Origin: Isoetes taiwanensis
Lineage: Eukaryota; Streptophyta; Lycopodiopsida; Isoetales; Isoetaceae
DNA: 64,000 bases
Assembly (NCBI GenBank): GCA_021234155.1
Contig: JAJEKV010000003.1
Span: 27,265,166 to 27,329,165 of the forward strand
Reading direction: 5' to 3'
In this document: one piece after another, positions 21,831 to 34,240 of the stretch
Layout: each line of letters begins with the position of its first letter
Numbering within the stretch: position 1 is the first letter of the stretch
The notes under the pieces: model-generated
What the model saw: the letters and a program-made list of their open reading frames with translations, nothing else
Database searches by the model: none
Told to the model about the DNA's origin: nothing
Made by a program: the position numbers and the translations under genes

Positions 21831-22121
21831 ATTGGTGTCTTGGATCGAGTGCTCTTGTTTGACGGGTAAAGCTATGTTGTATTGTGATGTAGATCCTATC
21901 TGTCTCTTGTTCTTAGTAAGTTACTACTAATTTAAGCCTGTATCAAATGCATAACAGCCAATGATATTTTCTAGAGTTTGCTACCAAATCAATGGGCAAG
22001 ACAGCATGATGATTAATAAGGACATGCTTAGAAGGCAACCTGTATGCAAATCAATGTACTCAAAGTAACCATATCTTGCCCATTGGCTCACACAGTTCCC
22101 TCTCCAGAAATGTTTAACAGC

Positions 22122-24320
22122 TCATGCAAACAGCTCAATCAAATATTCTCTTTGTGAACTGCTAATCAATTCGACATTCTCATTGTCAGTGTCATGAACT
22201 CCAAAAGTATGCTTATGTGATAAGTCCACGGGAAGAATCCCTGTGCTAGCATTAGTAGCAGGAAGTAAAGTTAACAAAAGCAGTGGCAACAACATCAATA
22301 TACACCTTATGACAACAGCTAACCACAAATTTTTAAAATCACTATGCTTGACCTCTAATACTTTCAAGAGAACTCCACCAGCTGATGATGCAAAGAGGAG
22401 TCCAATGCCATCAATGGACATGAGCAATGCAAAGAATGTGCCCTGTATTTCCGAGGGACAGAGTTTAGAACATAGCACAAGCAATGGGATCCATTTCAAT
22501 CGTGTAATTCCCCGCGACAGGCTTTCATCAATAACAACAAAAACATAATCAGGAATGTGCACCCTCTTATTTACACGAGTGATTAACATAAGATCTAACA
22601 GCCCAGAAGCAGATAGAAGCAATTGTGCCCATAGAAGGAGAGATCTGAAAGGGTATTCCTTCAGCAGTCTGTGATAAAGAATAACTCCTAGCAGGGACCC
22701 CATAGATCCAAATGCGTATACTATGCCAATGAACTCCTGACGCATAAGCATTTCATTTACTTGTGGTTCTGGTTTTCATAGGAAGCAATCCTGCATACAA
22801 ACCTGAGAAAAACCAAGTCCATTGACTGGATCTGTGTAGAAAAAAAACTTCCCTTCTGTGATATCAGGAGACATAGCCCAGGAAAAGAACATGTATATGA
22901 CAGGTTTCCACACCAAAGGACACCTGATTGTCTCCATCATCTTCTTTCTTGGTTCATCAATTTTTTTATTAACCTGCATTTGACAAATGCAATGCCTTAG
23001 AAAACTTCTTTATCAATATAAACATAGATCACATAACGCAAAAGATAAACCTCTCGGTGTCTCTGATGCCAATTAAGTGGTGTTTCATGAATCACGAACC
23101 CCAGCAGAAGAAACAGGATGGGTGGGACTGCCAGCAAAATTAGTGCTCCCTGAAATTTCCAATAGAAATATTTTAGTCACCCCTTCTTTCTTAGCACAGT
23201 AAAAATAGAAGTCCCTATATGCTATGACAATTCTGGACTTTGTTCTAGACAAAAATTACTTTATGGAATGATCTACTACTAAGACAAGCAGAAAAACAAT
23301 CAGCAAAAAAAACAATCATTAACTACCAGGAGCAAACCACATTTTGTAACATCAAGGCCAACTCTGCATATGCAGGTGGTGACAATGGAATATAGTAGAC
23401 ACTTCAAAACAAAGGTATCTACTAAACACCACAAAGGTATCTACCAAGACTAGTAATACAACTGAAGTTCAAAAGCACTCAGTTAGTTTGAATAATTGAT
23501 GAACCGACGGCCTTCATATAGTATTTATCGCCAATTCTCACGATTGTCTAAGCTTTCAACAAGATGGCTATATGCCACCTCTGTAAGATTCAGGATATTG
23601 CTTACTAGAAACGCCTTCCTAATCCTCCTAGCTTGTCCTTATCCAGAGATATAGGAAGCCATAAATTTAAATGTCACTCAGATTTTTGTAACATTCATGG
23701 CACAAAGTAGAAATTTCCACTTACTTGTGCCCCTAGAAGGCTCACGGCTAATCTAGCGATGGAAAATCCCAATAGGTTCCCCAATGACATACATGAGGAA
23801 CACAAGCTTTGTATATCTGCTGCAACAATTGGTTATTCACGACTCTTCTTAGCAGCAATTGCATCTAAGGTAACATCAGCTATGGCAACACTAGCTGAAC
23901 CTGCAACGAATAAGGAAAGTGCAGCTCCAGCTTGTAATTTTCTTGCTGAAACCAGCAGCAAACTAGATCCAAGCCCTAAGAGACCTACAGAAATTGAACT
24001 TTTTATAGATCAGGTCAAACATTTCTACGAAAAAGGAAGTCATAGAGATGGGGACTAACCTGCAAAACGAAGTAAGGACGGCGATGGTAGCCCAGAATAG
24101 GAAGAGTATCTGTCAGGAACCCCCACAACGGTTTCACATCCCAAGGAATCCAAGTAACCCCACGATAAAACTGCATTGCAGAGGGCTCTTGCAATTGAAC
24201 ATCCTTCCAATAATACCCAACGACCACTTTGGCCAGGGCACCTCCAATACCTTGGCTAGCGCCATATACTATTATAACTCCGGCGACAAAGCTCCAGCCA
24301 AGCAACTGCGGACATAAATT
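22122..24320 (-). pseudogene. Folate-biopterin transporter (FBT family), probably inactivated
   Basis: FBT proteins are major-facilitator-like membrane carriers of folates and pterins. Exons inferred on the minus strand are 24,060-24,320, 23,725-23,984, 23,051-23,149, 22,803-22,973 and 22,122-22,736. Family blocks are [88 protein letters not shown] and EFIGIVYAFGSMGSLLG. The last exon ends YLIELFA and is hydrophobic throughout. In exon 2 a TAA (23,833-23,835) follows AKKSRE, where relatives continue HPALASDLQSL, and the same frame resumes after it. The exon 1 to exon 2 junction is also out of phase. No N-terminal or transit-peptide exon was found. Confidence 0.75.
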
Positions 24321-25200
24321 CTGAAAGGAAAATCTTCGGTCTGCCCTGCCAGTCACTCGGTTGGAGCATCTGACCGAGAGAGTTTACAGCGAATAGTAGG
24401 TTTTGAGCAGTCATCAGCATATTCTAGGTATATTTTAGTATATACTTAGGATATGCCATAAACCCACATAAACAAGGGTTTGCCCCTCTAGGGGCAATCC
24501 AAAAAGGGTTGATGATACCATTTATTTGCAAGACATGCCCTACAATTGGCATAAATGGCACGATCCATCCAAAGTACAAGACCATGAGTGAGTACAATTG
24601 AAACTTCAGTGCCAAGCAGCTGAGGTCTGGATCATTGCTTTTTTACTCTGATGTATGTGAATAAAAGTGGCACATGGTCTACCTTCTTTGTTAATTTTAT
24701 GAAACATATGAAGTCGAGGACATCCTGAAAGACTTTAGAAAATGGTCTTGCCTTCAACAATGATGAACCAGAGGAGGACCAAATGCTATAATAAAAATAT
24801 GTATCCCTTTCTAATAGCATGTATATTCAATTAACTGCCTACACATGCCTTTTTTTGTTTAAGGAATCATTCTAACATCTTCACCTTTTTTTAAAACAAG
24901 GATCATTCTAACATCTTCACCTTTTTTAAAACAAGACTTTTGATGTTTGATGATAATGTTTGTCATCTTGGTTCATCTTTAAGCCTCCTCTACAAATGTA
25001 TTTGAAAACTATGAGGGAGTCCTTCTATTGCACGCAACTCTTTATGATGTTTCGATTAATAGTTGTAAATTTTTGTAAGGGTGGAAGGGTCAAGGGTTAT
25101 GGAGTTTTGGAGTTAGGGTTTATGAGTTTAGAGTTTAAGGATTTATCATAACATGAAGCCTGAAGAACTGAGAGGACGTAACATGTAATTCATGGATGGA
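24321..25200. other. Intergenic upstream of the transporter
   Basis: No missing first exon of the transporter is recognisable. CATTCTAACATCTTCACC with a TTTTTTAAAACAAG tail is duplicated at about 24,868-24,938. Nothing else is supported. Confidence 0.45.
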
Positions 25201-25660
25201 ACAGATAATTATACATATCAACGATCGCATGTACCCTAAAGCCCAATCTTTGCAGTTGTTGGCCATCTAGAAGGACCTGATAACCTTAGCCTTACCAGGT
25301 ATTCACGAACAACAACAATCTCTAAATGGCTCATTTAACACAACTACTAATGCCTGCAACAGCAAATTCAATTGAATTCCCTTTGATAAAAAAAGGGGGT
25401 AAATCACATCAACTATCACACAAATCAACATTTGTCATTGCCAGAATGCATGTAACAAATCTGGATTTGCCACAAAACCCTAAACAATACAGACTCTATT
25501 ACATCTAAGCATTCTATTTCACCCCATAGAATCCATTATTCCTACTCATCCCCACCTAAGGCCCGACACTCTGTTACATCTATAGACACCATTATATTTA
25601 GCATTTTTTAATTACGCCTACAGATTCCCTTATATCTATCCGTTCCACATGTTCATGACT

Positions 25661-25692
25661 AATGCCCGGCATCGCCGGGCACACGTTTCTAG
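25661..25692 (+). mobile_element. Helitron-type 3' end
   Basis: The hairpin GCCCGGC-ATC-GCCGGGC is followed by ACACGTTT and CTAG, then a host-like T. A GC hairpin a few bases before CTRR is the Helitron 3' signature. The body must lie to the left. A TCTATTACATCTAAG-like motif recurs at 25,494, 25,569 and (diverged) 25,627, but no 5' end could be fixed. Confidence 0.6.
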
Positions 25693-25839
25693 TGAATTAT
25701 AGAAATGCAGATTTGGTCCGTACCAGACCCAGCCCAAATTCTCTGGAGCTTTCGCAAACCATTGGCAGCGATGGATCGCGTTCTTTTAAGTTCAGGCTTT
25801 CTGCAACGGGGCATGACTTAAGTTTAACCATAAATGAAT

Positions 25840-25967
25840 GGAATGGAATGGAATGATATGGCGAAATCGTTTTTATATGAATGGACGGCATTGCGTGTCT
25901 TATGGAATGGAATGGAATGATATGGAGAAATCGTTTTTATATGAATGGACGGCATTGCATGTCTTAT
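25840..25967. repeat. Tandem duplication, 64 bp, two copies
   Basis: GGAATGGAATGGAATGATAT begins each copy (25,840 and 25,904), and both continue through AAATCGTTTTTATATGAATG. Copies differ at two or three positions. Confidence 0.85.
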
Positions 25968-26087
25968 ATGAATTGAATGCTTTGGATTCTGAAATGTTAT
26001 TCTTTTAGATTTCATGCTTTGGATTGTGCTTTGGATTGTGCCCAACCATAGAAGCCCTTCAAATCGATATGACAGAGTCCCCAAATT

Positions 26088-26384
26088 GTGGTGAGAATGC
26101 AGCCAAAACTACAGAGATGTTGCCCAAATCCATGCTTGTATGATGACTTCAATGCTACACAATTTGCCAGTGATGCATTGCATCGTGGGTCTGCCGCAGC
26201 TTCTACAGAGGATCTTTTACATGAAAGCTTGCAGAGGGAATTCTACTGGCTGATAAATGAGATCTTTCTCAGGCACAATGAGCTTTTACCAAAAGCTTTT
26301 GCTGCTAAAGGATATAGAAGATGCAAGGCAATGCTCTTTGAAAATAGTTCTATAATTTATGAGAATACTGGGGTATTCTCATAA
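26088..26384 (+). CDS. Unidentified coding-like fragment
   Basis: An open frame of 98 codons. The second half, HRGSAAASTEDLLHESLQRE and FYWLINEIFLRHNELLPKAF, then AAKGYRRCKAMLFENSSIIY, has an amphipathic, gene-like composition, unlike the surrounding AT-rich DNA. I do not recognise the family. Nothing shows introns or a promoter, and the sequence returns to AT-rich DNA after the stop. It could be an exon of a lost gene or a transposon-carried piece. Confidence 0.3.
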   Translation: MVRMQPKLQRCCPNPCLYDDFNATQFASDALHRGSAAASTEDLLHESLQREFYWLINEIFLRHNELLPKAFAAKGYRRCKAMLFENSSIIYENTGVFS

Positions 26385-27146
26385 TTGCCCAATTCTTTAT
26401 CTGATGTAAAGACAGATGCAATTTTGAATTGAATGGATTTCATGTACGCTTCTAAACATGAAAAAATATTATAAATAGTTCATCGAACCACAAAGCGAGA
26501 AAAAAAAATATTATTTACGTTTTCAGGATATAACTGGTGATCAATTGCAGCTTTCTTCTTTGTATTGTTGAAGCAGATCAGATTCTGCGACATTCCAGTT
26601 CTTCAAAGATTAGAAATGGAAAGTTTCGGTGCCAGTCGGCCAGTCTGCCAAACGATTGGTTGAGTCTGCCAGTATGGTGCCAGTCTGCCAAACGATTTGC
26701 TGGTGCATGGCCTCTCTGTGATTTTCCACATAAATTTCTTGTTACTATTCGAGCATACAGATTTCTTGTCTGCATATACAGATTCAAGCATGCTTATATT
26801 AGCACGATTTGAGTGGTCAAAACAAAGAGATTATTAACCTCCAAGCTGTAAAAGAGATTATTAACTTCATGGGTTGCCAAAGAGGAGCAGCGGATTCAAA
26901 AAAATTAAAAAATGTGCAGGTCAGAAAGATACTGCAACAATAAGAAAAAAACGCGATTCAATTTCAATTTCAAGGCAACAATAAAAAACGCGATTCAATT
27001 TCTGCCGTGGTCCCACTCTATGCTGAAAGCGCGTAGGACGTCAGGCAGCCATCACCAAAGCAAAAAAAAATAAAAAAATGCAAAGCAAAGCGCGTAGAAC
27101 ATTATCAACACACATTATAAACGCACAATTATCAACACACATTATA
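26385..27146. other. NLR2 upstream region
   Basis: No gene. GCCAGTCTGCCAAACGATT occurs twice near 26,641-26,700 with spacing of about 40 bp, and AACGCGATTCAATTTC is repeated at about 26,950-27,000. This is presumably the promoter region of NLR2; NLR1 has Copia DNA at the matching place. Homology with NLR1 starts at TAAGTTATCTGC, about 27,147. Confidence 0.5.
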
Positions 27147-27186
27147 AGTTATCTGCTTTTGTATTGCAACTTACTCTGCTCCGTCT

Positions 27187-30100
27187 ATGGCTTCATCTAT
27201 GTCTGTAGCCGATCAACTTCAAGACAAAAATCTTCGCTCCAAACTCAAGTCTCTCTGCAAGGTAAGGTTGCTTATGTCTTTGCAAAGCAGCAGTGCTTTT
27301 GTCTTAAAATTGGGCTCTCTTCTTTTGCAGCGAGGCTTGGAGGAAACTTCCAAGGTAGATCCTGAGCTCGTCTCTGCAACAGCTGCTATTATTTCAAAGC
27401 TTTGCGATGGCTTACCAATAGCTGGTCAAATAGCAACAGTCGCCAATTTTCTCCTCCAAACTGCGTCTGCAAATTTTCAAAATGATGACAAGTTAAAAGA
27501 GGTCAGAATGCATGCTAAGGAACTGGAAAAAAACATCTTGCAGCTTAAACCGGATGGAGGAGAATGGCAGAATTGGGTTCTGAAGCTATATGGCGAGGCT
27601 TATAATCTCAACACCTCGAGGTAAAAATTCAAAATCTTCCATTATTTCACTAGATTAATTATCCTCGTTTAAGTTAGAGTCGTTTGTGTATATTGCAGCC
27701 AATGTTGGCCAAGGTTTTATAGGGTAGTATGTGCTCAGCACATAAGCAACCAACTTGACAGTCTTGCCACAGCCCTCAAGGATTGTAATTTAGAAGTGCA
27801 GGCAAGAATCACAAAGCAAATTGTAACAGAAGTGAAAGAGAATGTAACAGAAATAAAAGAAACTGTAGATGTGATGGAAGCTAGAGAAGAAAAACCTTGT
27901 ACTAGTCCACATAAGTTGCCTGCTCCTGAAAATGAGATCCTTGCAGGTAAGGATGAGGTTTTGAAGTTTTTGAATATTGGCAAACCTGGCATACGTGTGT
28001 TATGCATAGTCGGAATTGGTGGAGTGGGTAAAACTACTTTGCTAGATGCCCTTAAAAACCGGATTGCTGCATTTGGAAATTCTGCCACAGTTAAGGTGCA
28101 TATAGGGGAGAAAACAACTGAAGAGGCACTTAAAGTAATCCAAGAAGACATTCTATTCCACCTAGAGAAGAAGCAAGAAAAATTCCAAGACATTGCACAG
28201 GGACAAGAGAGGTTGGAAAAATGTTTTGCGACCTTGAAAACATCGAAAACAAATTTGTGTGTGTGTGTTGATAATGTGTGGAGGGTGCCAGATTTAGAGA
28301 AGCTATTCAGCGACAGTATGTATGGGAGTCTTCCACATTCAACCTATCTCATTCTCACGACGCGATCAACAACAGTGGCAGACGCTTTCCTAAGCATATT
28401 TTCCAGAAAGGAGGGAGAGAGAATGATATATAAACTTCCAAAAATGCAAAGGGATAAGGCAACAGAACGATAGGAGAGAGGGAAGGAGAGCCCCTAGACA
28501 ATGAGCTAGTTCAAGAAATGGTGAAGCTATGTGATGGTCTCCCCTTGGCTCTCTTTGTGTATGCCACGCACTTTAAGAGGCATCCAAAGCGAAGAGAGAA
28601 CTGGAAGATGGTCGCAAAAGAGATAAAAGATGCCAGTGATTCTCTTTCTAATGCTGATGCTGACGATAACGTATTCTCCATTCTCGGAGCAAGTGTTGAG
28701 TTTCAGAAGCCTGTGGTTATTGATGCTTTTATAGATGCAGTATTATTCTGGCGTTACATGCCATATGAAGAAGCAAGATATGCTTTTTGTGGAGAGTTGG
28801 ATTGCCTTCAGGAAGAAACGATTATCGAAGAAACAGAAGACGGAAAGGTAGACTGTCATGATTTATTTGTTCAAGTTGCACGTGCAAAGGCAAATGATAA
28901 AGGCTGGATTTATCTTAATGCGGAAGAGGATTGCTTATTTGGTTCCCAAGGGATAATTCGATCTATCAACGTAATCTCTTTCCCTTTTTCCTATCCTGCT
29001 ACTTCATTAACTCTCCTCTTCCTTTATGTGCATATTTCTTATTTCATTTAGGAATTTCTTTTCCAGGACATTAGAAAAGTTCATTCAATTTCCGAGAGTA
29101 TGCAGTAGTATGCAGTGAATTGAAAAGTTTATTGGAGCATTCCGATCTCTCAAATCTCGCTTTTGTCTCTCTCTCAAATTCGACATTAATCAATTTCATT
29201 ATTACCAATAATAGAGTTCAAAACCTCAAGCTTCTCCATATTACACTCGATACCGAAAGCATAATACTCGAGGTACGAATCTTATATGAAAGTTTTTATG
29301 AATTACATATTATTGCTATTATATTAAATTTGTCCAATTTTATATCTAACTGTGTGCCTTATATTATTCTTCAGTTTCAGAGATGGCAATTCCGTAGAAC
29401 GCTAAGAGTGTTGAGGTTGTCGAGTATTAGTTGCCAATACCTCCCCGAGTCCATCGTGACCTCTCTCTCCTGCCGGTCCCTACGCGCCGGTCTTACGGTG
29501 CCGCCCTCCCAGGAATCCATCGGCCGCCTCTCCTCCCTGCCGGTCCCTCCGCTGGAGGTCGCGGGAACCCCACAACCGCCTCCCAGGAGTCCATGGGCGC
29601 CTCTCCTCCTGCGGTACCTATGCGGAGGGGTGCGGGGCCACAGCCGCCCTCCCCGAGTCCGCCGGCCGCCTCCCCTCCACAGAAGTCACTTTCGACTTGG
29701 AGGGTGTTGAGCCACAGCGCCCTCCCAAGTCGTCGGCCCGCCTCCCCTCCTGCCTCCCCGGCTGAGGGGGGTGCGTGGCCTGGCCGCCCTCAGGAGTCCA
29801 TCCCGGCGACCTCTCCCCCCACTCCCACTCCCTCGGCTGTGGGGAGTGAGCCACCGGCACGCCCTCCAGGAGTCCATCCGGCCTCTCCTCCCTGCAGTCC
29901 CTACACACAGCCGGGGTTCAATGCCTGGCGCGCCCTCCCCAGAGTCCATGGTAGCCTCCCCTCCCTGCGGTCCACCGTCCCGGGAGGGGGTGCGGGGAGG
30001 CCCAGCGCCCTCCCAGGAATCCCATCGGCCCGCCTCCCCCTCCTGAGTCCCTCGTCACGGGGGGTGGGGGCCACAGCGCCCTCCCGAGATCCATCCGGCG

Positions 30101-30470
30101 GCCTCTCCTCCCTGGATTCTACACTGTTGGGGTGCAATGCCTGAACGCCCTCCCAGAGTCGCCATGGCCTCTCCTTCATCGCAGTCCCTACACAGCCAGG
30201 AGTCTTTGGGCCCTGGCCGCCCCTCCCGTCCAGCCGGCCTCCCTCCCTGCGGTCCCTCGACTGCGGGGGTGCAGCTGTGGCAGCCTCCCAAAGTCGCCAT
30301 CGGCCTCCCCTTCTATGATCCCTGCGACTGCGGTGCAATGCCACAGCCCTCCCAGGAGTCCGCCTGACCTCCGATCCACACACAATCCCTCGACCTGCGG
30401 GGGTGCAATGCCCTGGCCGACCTCCCCGAGCCCATCGGCGGCCTCTCCTTCTTGCGAGCGTAGACGATCA
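27187..30470 (+). pseudogene. NLR2: paralogue of NLR1, broken in NB-ARC
   Basis: Same exon plan as NLR1: 27,187-27,261, 27,331-27,620, 27,699-28,970, 29,052-29,272 and 29,375 onward, with the same 69-nt first intron. P-loop GIGGVGKTT, kinase 2 CVCVDNVW, LILTTRST, GLPLA and CHDLF are all present. A 10-bp deletion relative to NLR1 (after GCAACAGAACGA, about 28,470) brings a TAG into frame between RNBS-C and GLPLA. A second lesion in exon 3 (GTATGCAGTA repeated, about 29,098-29,115) gives another stop. The protein would end after the nucleotide-binding core unless these are sequence errors. Very high identity to NLR1 in exons 1-3 indicates a fairly recent duplication. Confidence 0.85.
29430..30470 (+). 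repeat. NLR2 LRR array, GC-rich and frame-scrambled
   Basis: Units resembling CTCCCCGAGTCCATCGGC recur, but with more divergence and more indels than in NLR1 (for example CCCTCCCAGGAGTCCATC). Only the first and last units (QYLPESI near 29,440 and DLPEPIGGLSFL near 30,425) read cleanly. The array ends at GGCGGCCTCTCCTTCTTGCG, followed by a stop, which probably marks the ancestral C terminus. Confidence 0.7.
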
Positions 30471-31136
30471 ACTTGTACTATTAAGGTAATTAAGGTAATT
30501 GAAAGAAATTTGAAATTGTTGAAATTTGAAATCCAATACTGATGAATTTAGATTCTCTAAATTAAAAGTCTAAAATTGGAATATTTTTGTGGGTATATGC
30601 ATAAGTCGCTGAACTTGAATTAAAAGTTTGTTGGAAATCACATAACTGTAACGAAAAGATTTTATATTAAGAGAGTCACTACTTGAACTCATGACCACTA
30701 AAGCTAGATGTTTAAGTTCTTACCATCAAACCCTGCTTCGTGGCTTAAAATATTTATTGAATATATTTATCATGTTATTTTTCTATTTTGCAGTTTGTCT
30801 GAAAATGCTTTTGAATTTTTTGTAAGGTGGATTTTGGCTGCCAAAAACATTTTCTTAATCCAAAAATCAGAAATTTGTACTTGTATGATTTCGGGAGGCT
30901 TTTCCCAGCTGCGATGTATTATGTATTTTTGGAAGAATCCTAATGAACGGCAGGATGCAAGAGATATATTTTCCAGACTACATACATCAGGTATAATTGC
31001 TGTATCATGCTGCTGCTAGATCTACATGGCAGTAGTTTACGTTCATCTGGAAGATTTGTTTATGCAGACTTAATTGTCGAGGCTAGAAACCAGCAAAAAC
31101 AGCACCTGCTTCAAATTGGACATGGCTATAGAAGTT
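30471..31136 (+). other. NLR2 3' flank, similar to NLR1 3' flank
   Basis: Matches 9,755-10,370 well. A frame at 30,708-31,019 (RWILAAKNIFLIQKSEIC, then NERQDARDIFSRL) is partly kept in both copies. No family is recognised. It could be an untranslated or lost exon of either the NLR or the following transporter gene. Confidence 0.45.
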
Positions 31137-31490
31137 ATGGAGGAGCTCAGAGGCAGCAGTTTCAATATAGTTCTTATTACTCTGGTTGCGGCCTTTGGTC
31201 CTCTCGTTGTAGGATTTGAGGTAAGCTCTCACTAATTGCCTTAATGGGTTTTGCTTATACTCTTTATCTTCGGCTCAATTTTATTCTTTCTATTCTAGAC
31301 TGGTTATTCGTCCCCAATTCAAGATGATATATCTGACGCCCTTCATTTGACCCTTACTTAGGTAGTTGGAATGAGAACATGTCGAAATATGTTCGGGGCT
31401 ATCACTCCTCAATGTCGGGGCTATGGCTGGTGCCATGACAAGTGGACGCATTGTTGAGTCAATTGGTTGAAAGGGGTAATCTAGATGTTT
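31137..31490 (+). pseudogene. ERD6-like sugar transporter N-terminal fragment
   Basis: ERD6-like proteins are 12-helix major-facilitator sugar carriers, many of them vacuolar. Exon 31,137-31,220 reads MEELRGSSFNIVLITLVAAF then GPLVVGFE and ends at a GTAAGC donor. After a TATTCTAG acceptor, the exon from 31,299 reads TGYSSPIQDDISDALHLTLT and a stop. A different frame then gives SLLNVGAMAGAMTSGRIVES. This order, GYSSP then GAM.GA..SGRI, is the family's first loop and second helix. A stop and a frameshift break it, and the other ten helices are missing. The homologous piece is absent after NLR1. Confidence 0.7.
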
Positions 31491-34240
31491 AAAGAGGATG
31501 GATTTTGTATTATTTTGGGATTCTATAAAAGCACAGCTGCTTGAATTCCTATGGCACCTCGACATGAAGGGGTTAATACTAAACCTTTTCTAATTTATTT
31601 GCACAGATGAGGTGGTCTATGCAAGAGCAAAGCAAAACATGTAAGAAGGGCCAAAGAAATCGGGAAAATACTTTAATCATGGAGTTGATGCTTGCACAAA
31701 CATTTATATTGTTGTAGAGTACCAATTAAGCATTCAGGTATTATGCTCAAGAATTGAGTTACATGCACTTCTCTAGATTGTGTTTAGGCATGCATCTGGT
31801 TGCATTTGTTTTGATTATGTTTTCTTTTTCATATACAAAAGTTGTTTGAAAGAGGTTGTGCTTTAGAATCAAAGCTGATTTCTTTAAAAGGCATTTGTGA
31901 AGAGGTAAGGTTATCACATCGCAATGATTGGAAGCTTTCTATGTTATGCTCTTTCTATGTCAAGATTTAGGCACTGAGCAAATATAAAACTGATACTCTA
32001 GTTTGTGCTATACAAGGCAGGCATCATGTTCTAATTTATCCCATGTTTCATTCTGGCTTCTGTTATTGTTATATATTCTATCCTATACTCCTGTTTGTGC
32101 TATGCAAATGCAAGCAAACATCAAGTTCTAATCCATTTTTTCTTCTAGTATTGTTAATATACTCCATCCCAATGATTATACAATGACCCCTTTCTTTCAT
32201 CTATAAGGTGTAAGAACCCAGGCCACATCAAGTTTTGATTTGATCCATGTTTCTTTCTTGCTTCCTGTTATTGTTAATATACCCAATCCTAATGATTGCC
32301 CAATAATCTCTACAGGTATTGATCTCTTCTAGTGAGTGCATAAGAAGAATAGCATCTTTATTATGAATATAATTGCTTTTGGAAAAGCCCAGAATTCTGG
32401 AACATTTGCAAATGGGCTCTTGGTTAGATTAATCCAAGTTTGTTTCATTTTCTATTTCTTAACTTAGAACATTTATTTGCTTTGTATCACTCTGGACTTT
32501 GTCTTTTTCCATAGTGTATAGGAGAAACCATGATCTATTTTCATACTTTGTGTGTGGTTAAGATCTTCTTTGCCTATATGTTTGCCTCCTGCAAGAAGAA
32601 ATATTAACCTTGAGAGGGTACTTCATATTATTCTAAGGCAATGCAGATGCAGCACCTTGAAGAAAACATAATCATGAGCACAAGACCCATATTTTGCAGA
32701 GGACAAGGTCCTGTTAGGAATGGAGATCTTCAAATCTCTGATCGCATCTCTAATTATTGTTGCCAAACATCAGTGGTTAAATTGTTAAAAGTGATGTCAT
32801 GAAATGTGTTGCCATTCATGGCATGGCGTCTAGAATTAACAATTTTGTACAATATAGAATCCCACGTGTACAAAGTTTTATGGAGGTGTATGAAGAATCC
32901 TTTGGTTCGCTTGAAAATCTTCTGATGTATATGCTCGGGCCTCGGGCCTCGGGTAATTGAGTCGTATTGCGGAGTCAATTGGTTGGAAAGGGGTAAGCTA
33001 GTGCTTGAACAGGATGGATTTTATATTGTTGTAAGATTCCCTAGACGCACATCTGCTTAAATTCCTTCATGGCACATCGACATGAAGAGGTTAATATTAA
33101 ACCTTTTCTAATTTATTTGCACAGATGAGGTGGTCTATGCAGGAGCAAAGCAAAACATGTAAGTAGGGCCAAAAAAATTGGGAACATACTTTAATTTATG
33201 GAATTGGTGCTTGCACAGATCAAGTAGGCAAAGAAAAATAGCATGACCATTTATTTATAGAGGCCCGTATAAGAAATGCATTTACACTGTTGTATAGTAC
33301 TAAGTAAGTATTCCGGCATTGTGCTCAAGAATTTAGTTACATGCAATTTTTCCTTCTTTAGATTGTGTTTTAGGCTTGTATCCAATTGGCTGCATTATGA
33401 TTATGTTTTCCTTTCCATATACAAAAGTTGTTTAGAAGAGGTTATGCTTTAGAATCAAAGCTGATTTCTTTAGAAAGCATTTGTGAAGAGGTAAGGTTAC
33501 CCCATTGCAATGATCAGATGCTTTCTATTTTATGCACTTTCTATATTAAGGTTTAGGCAATGAGCGAGCATAATGCTAAATACTACAGTTTGTGCTATGC
33601 AAATCCAGGCAAGCATCATGTTCTAATTTATCCCATGTTTCTTTCTGGTTGTTATATATTCTATCATATACTCTTGTTTGTCTATGCAAACCTAGACAAA
33701 CATCAAGTTCTAATCCTTCCTTTCTTTTAGTATTGTTAATCTACTCCATCCTAATGATTATCCAATGATCCCTTCAGGTATAGATGTCTCATCTGTAAGG
33801 TGTAAGAACCCATTCTATGGCATTTTATCTATTTGTCATCCTTCTAGCAATGCAGATGCAGCACCTTGAAAAAAAAAATATAACATTGAGAGGATACTTC
33901 ATCCTATTCTATGGCATTTTATATATTTGACATCCTTCTAGCAATTTTCGATCTTTCTAGCAATCCAATGAGCATAGGGCCCACATTTTGTAGAGGACAA
34001 GGTCCTATTAGCAATGGAGATCTGCAAATCTCTGATCTCTAATATTTGTTGCCAGACATCAGGGCTTAAACTGTTAAAAGTGGTGTCATGAAATGTGTTG
34101 CCATACATAGGATGGTGTCTAGGATTAACAATTTCATACAAATACAATATGTATGAAGATGTATGAAGAATCCTTTGGTAAGATATGTTTGAAAATCTTC
34201 TGATGTATATGCTTCAAATCAACTGTTAGTGTTCATCAGT
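31395..34240. repeat. Degenerate 1.5-kb tandem duplication
   Basis: Blocks from 31,440-32,940 recur at 32,955-34,230. Examples are TTGCACAGATGAGGTGGTCT (about 31,600 and 33,117), ACAAAAGTTGTTTGAAAGAG (31,838; ACAAAAGTTGTTTAGAAGAG 33,421), and GCAGATGCAGCACCTTGAA (32,642 and 33,852). The NLR1 flank (10,380-11,280) has one further copy of part of the unit. No intact coding frame was found. Confidence 0.65.
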
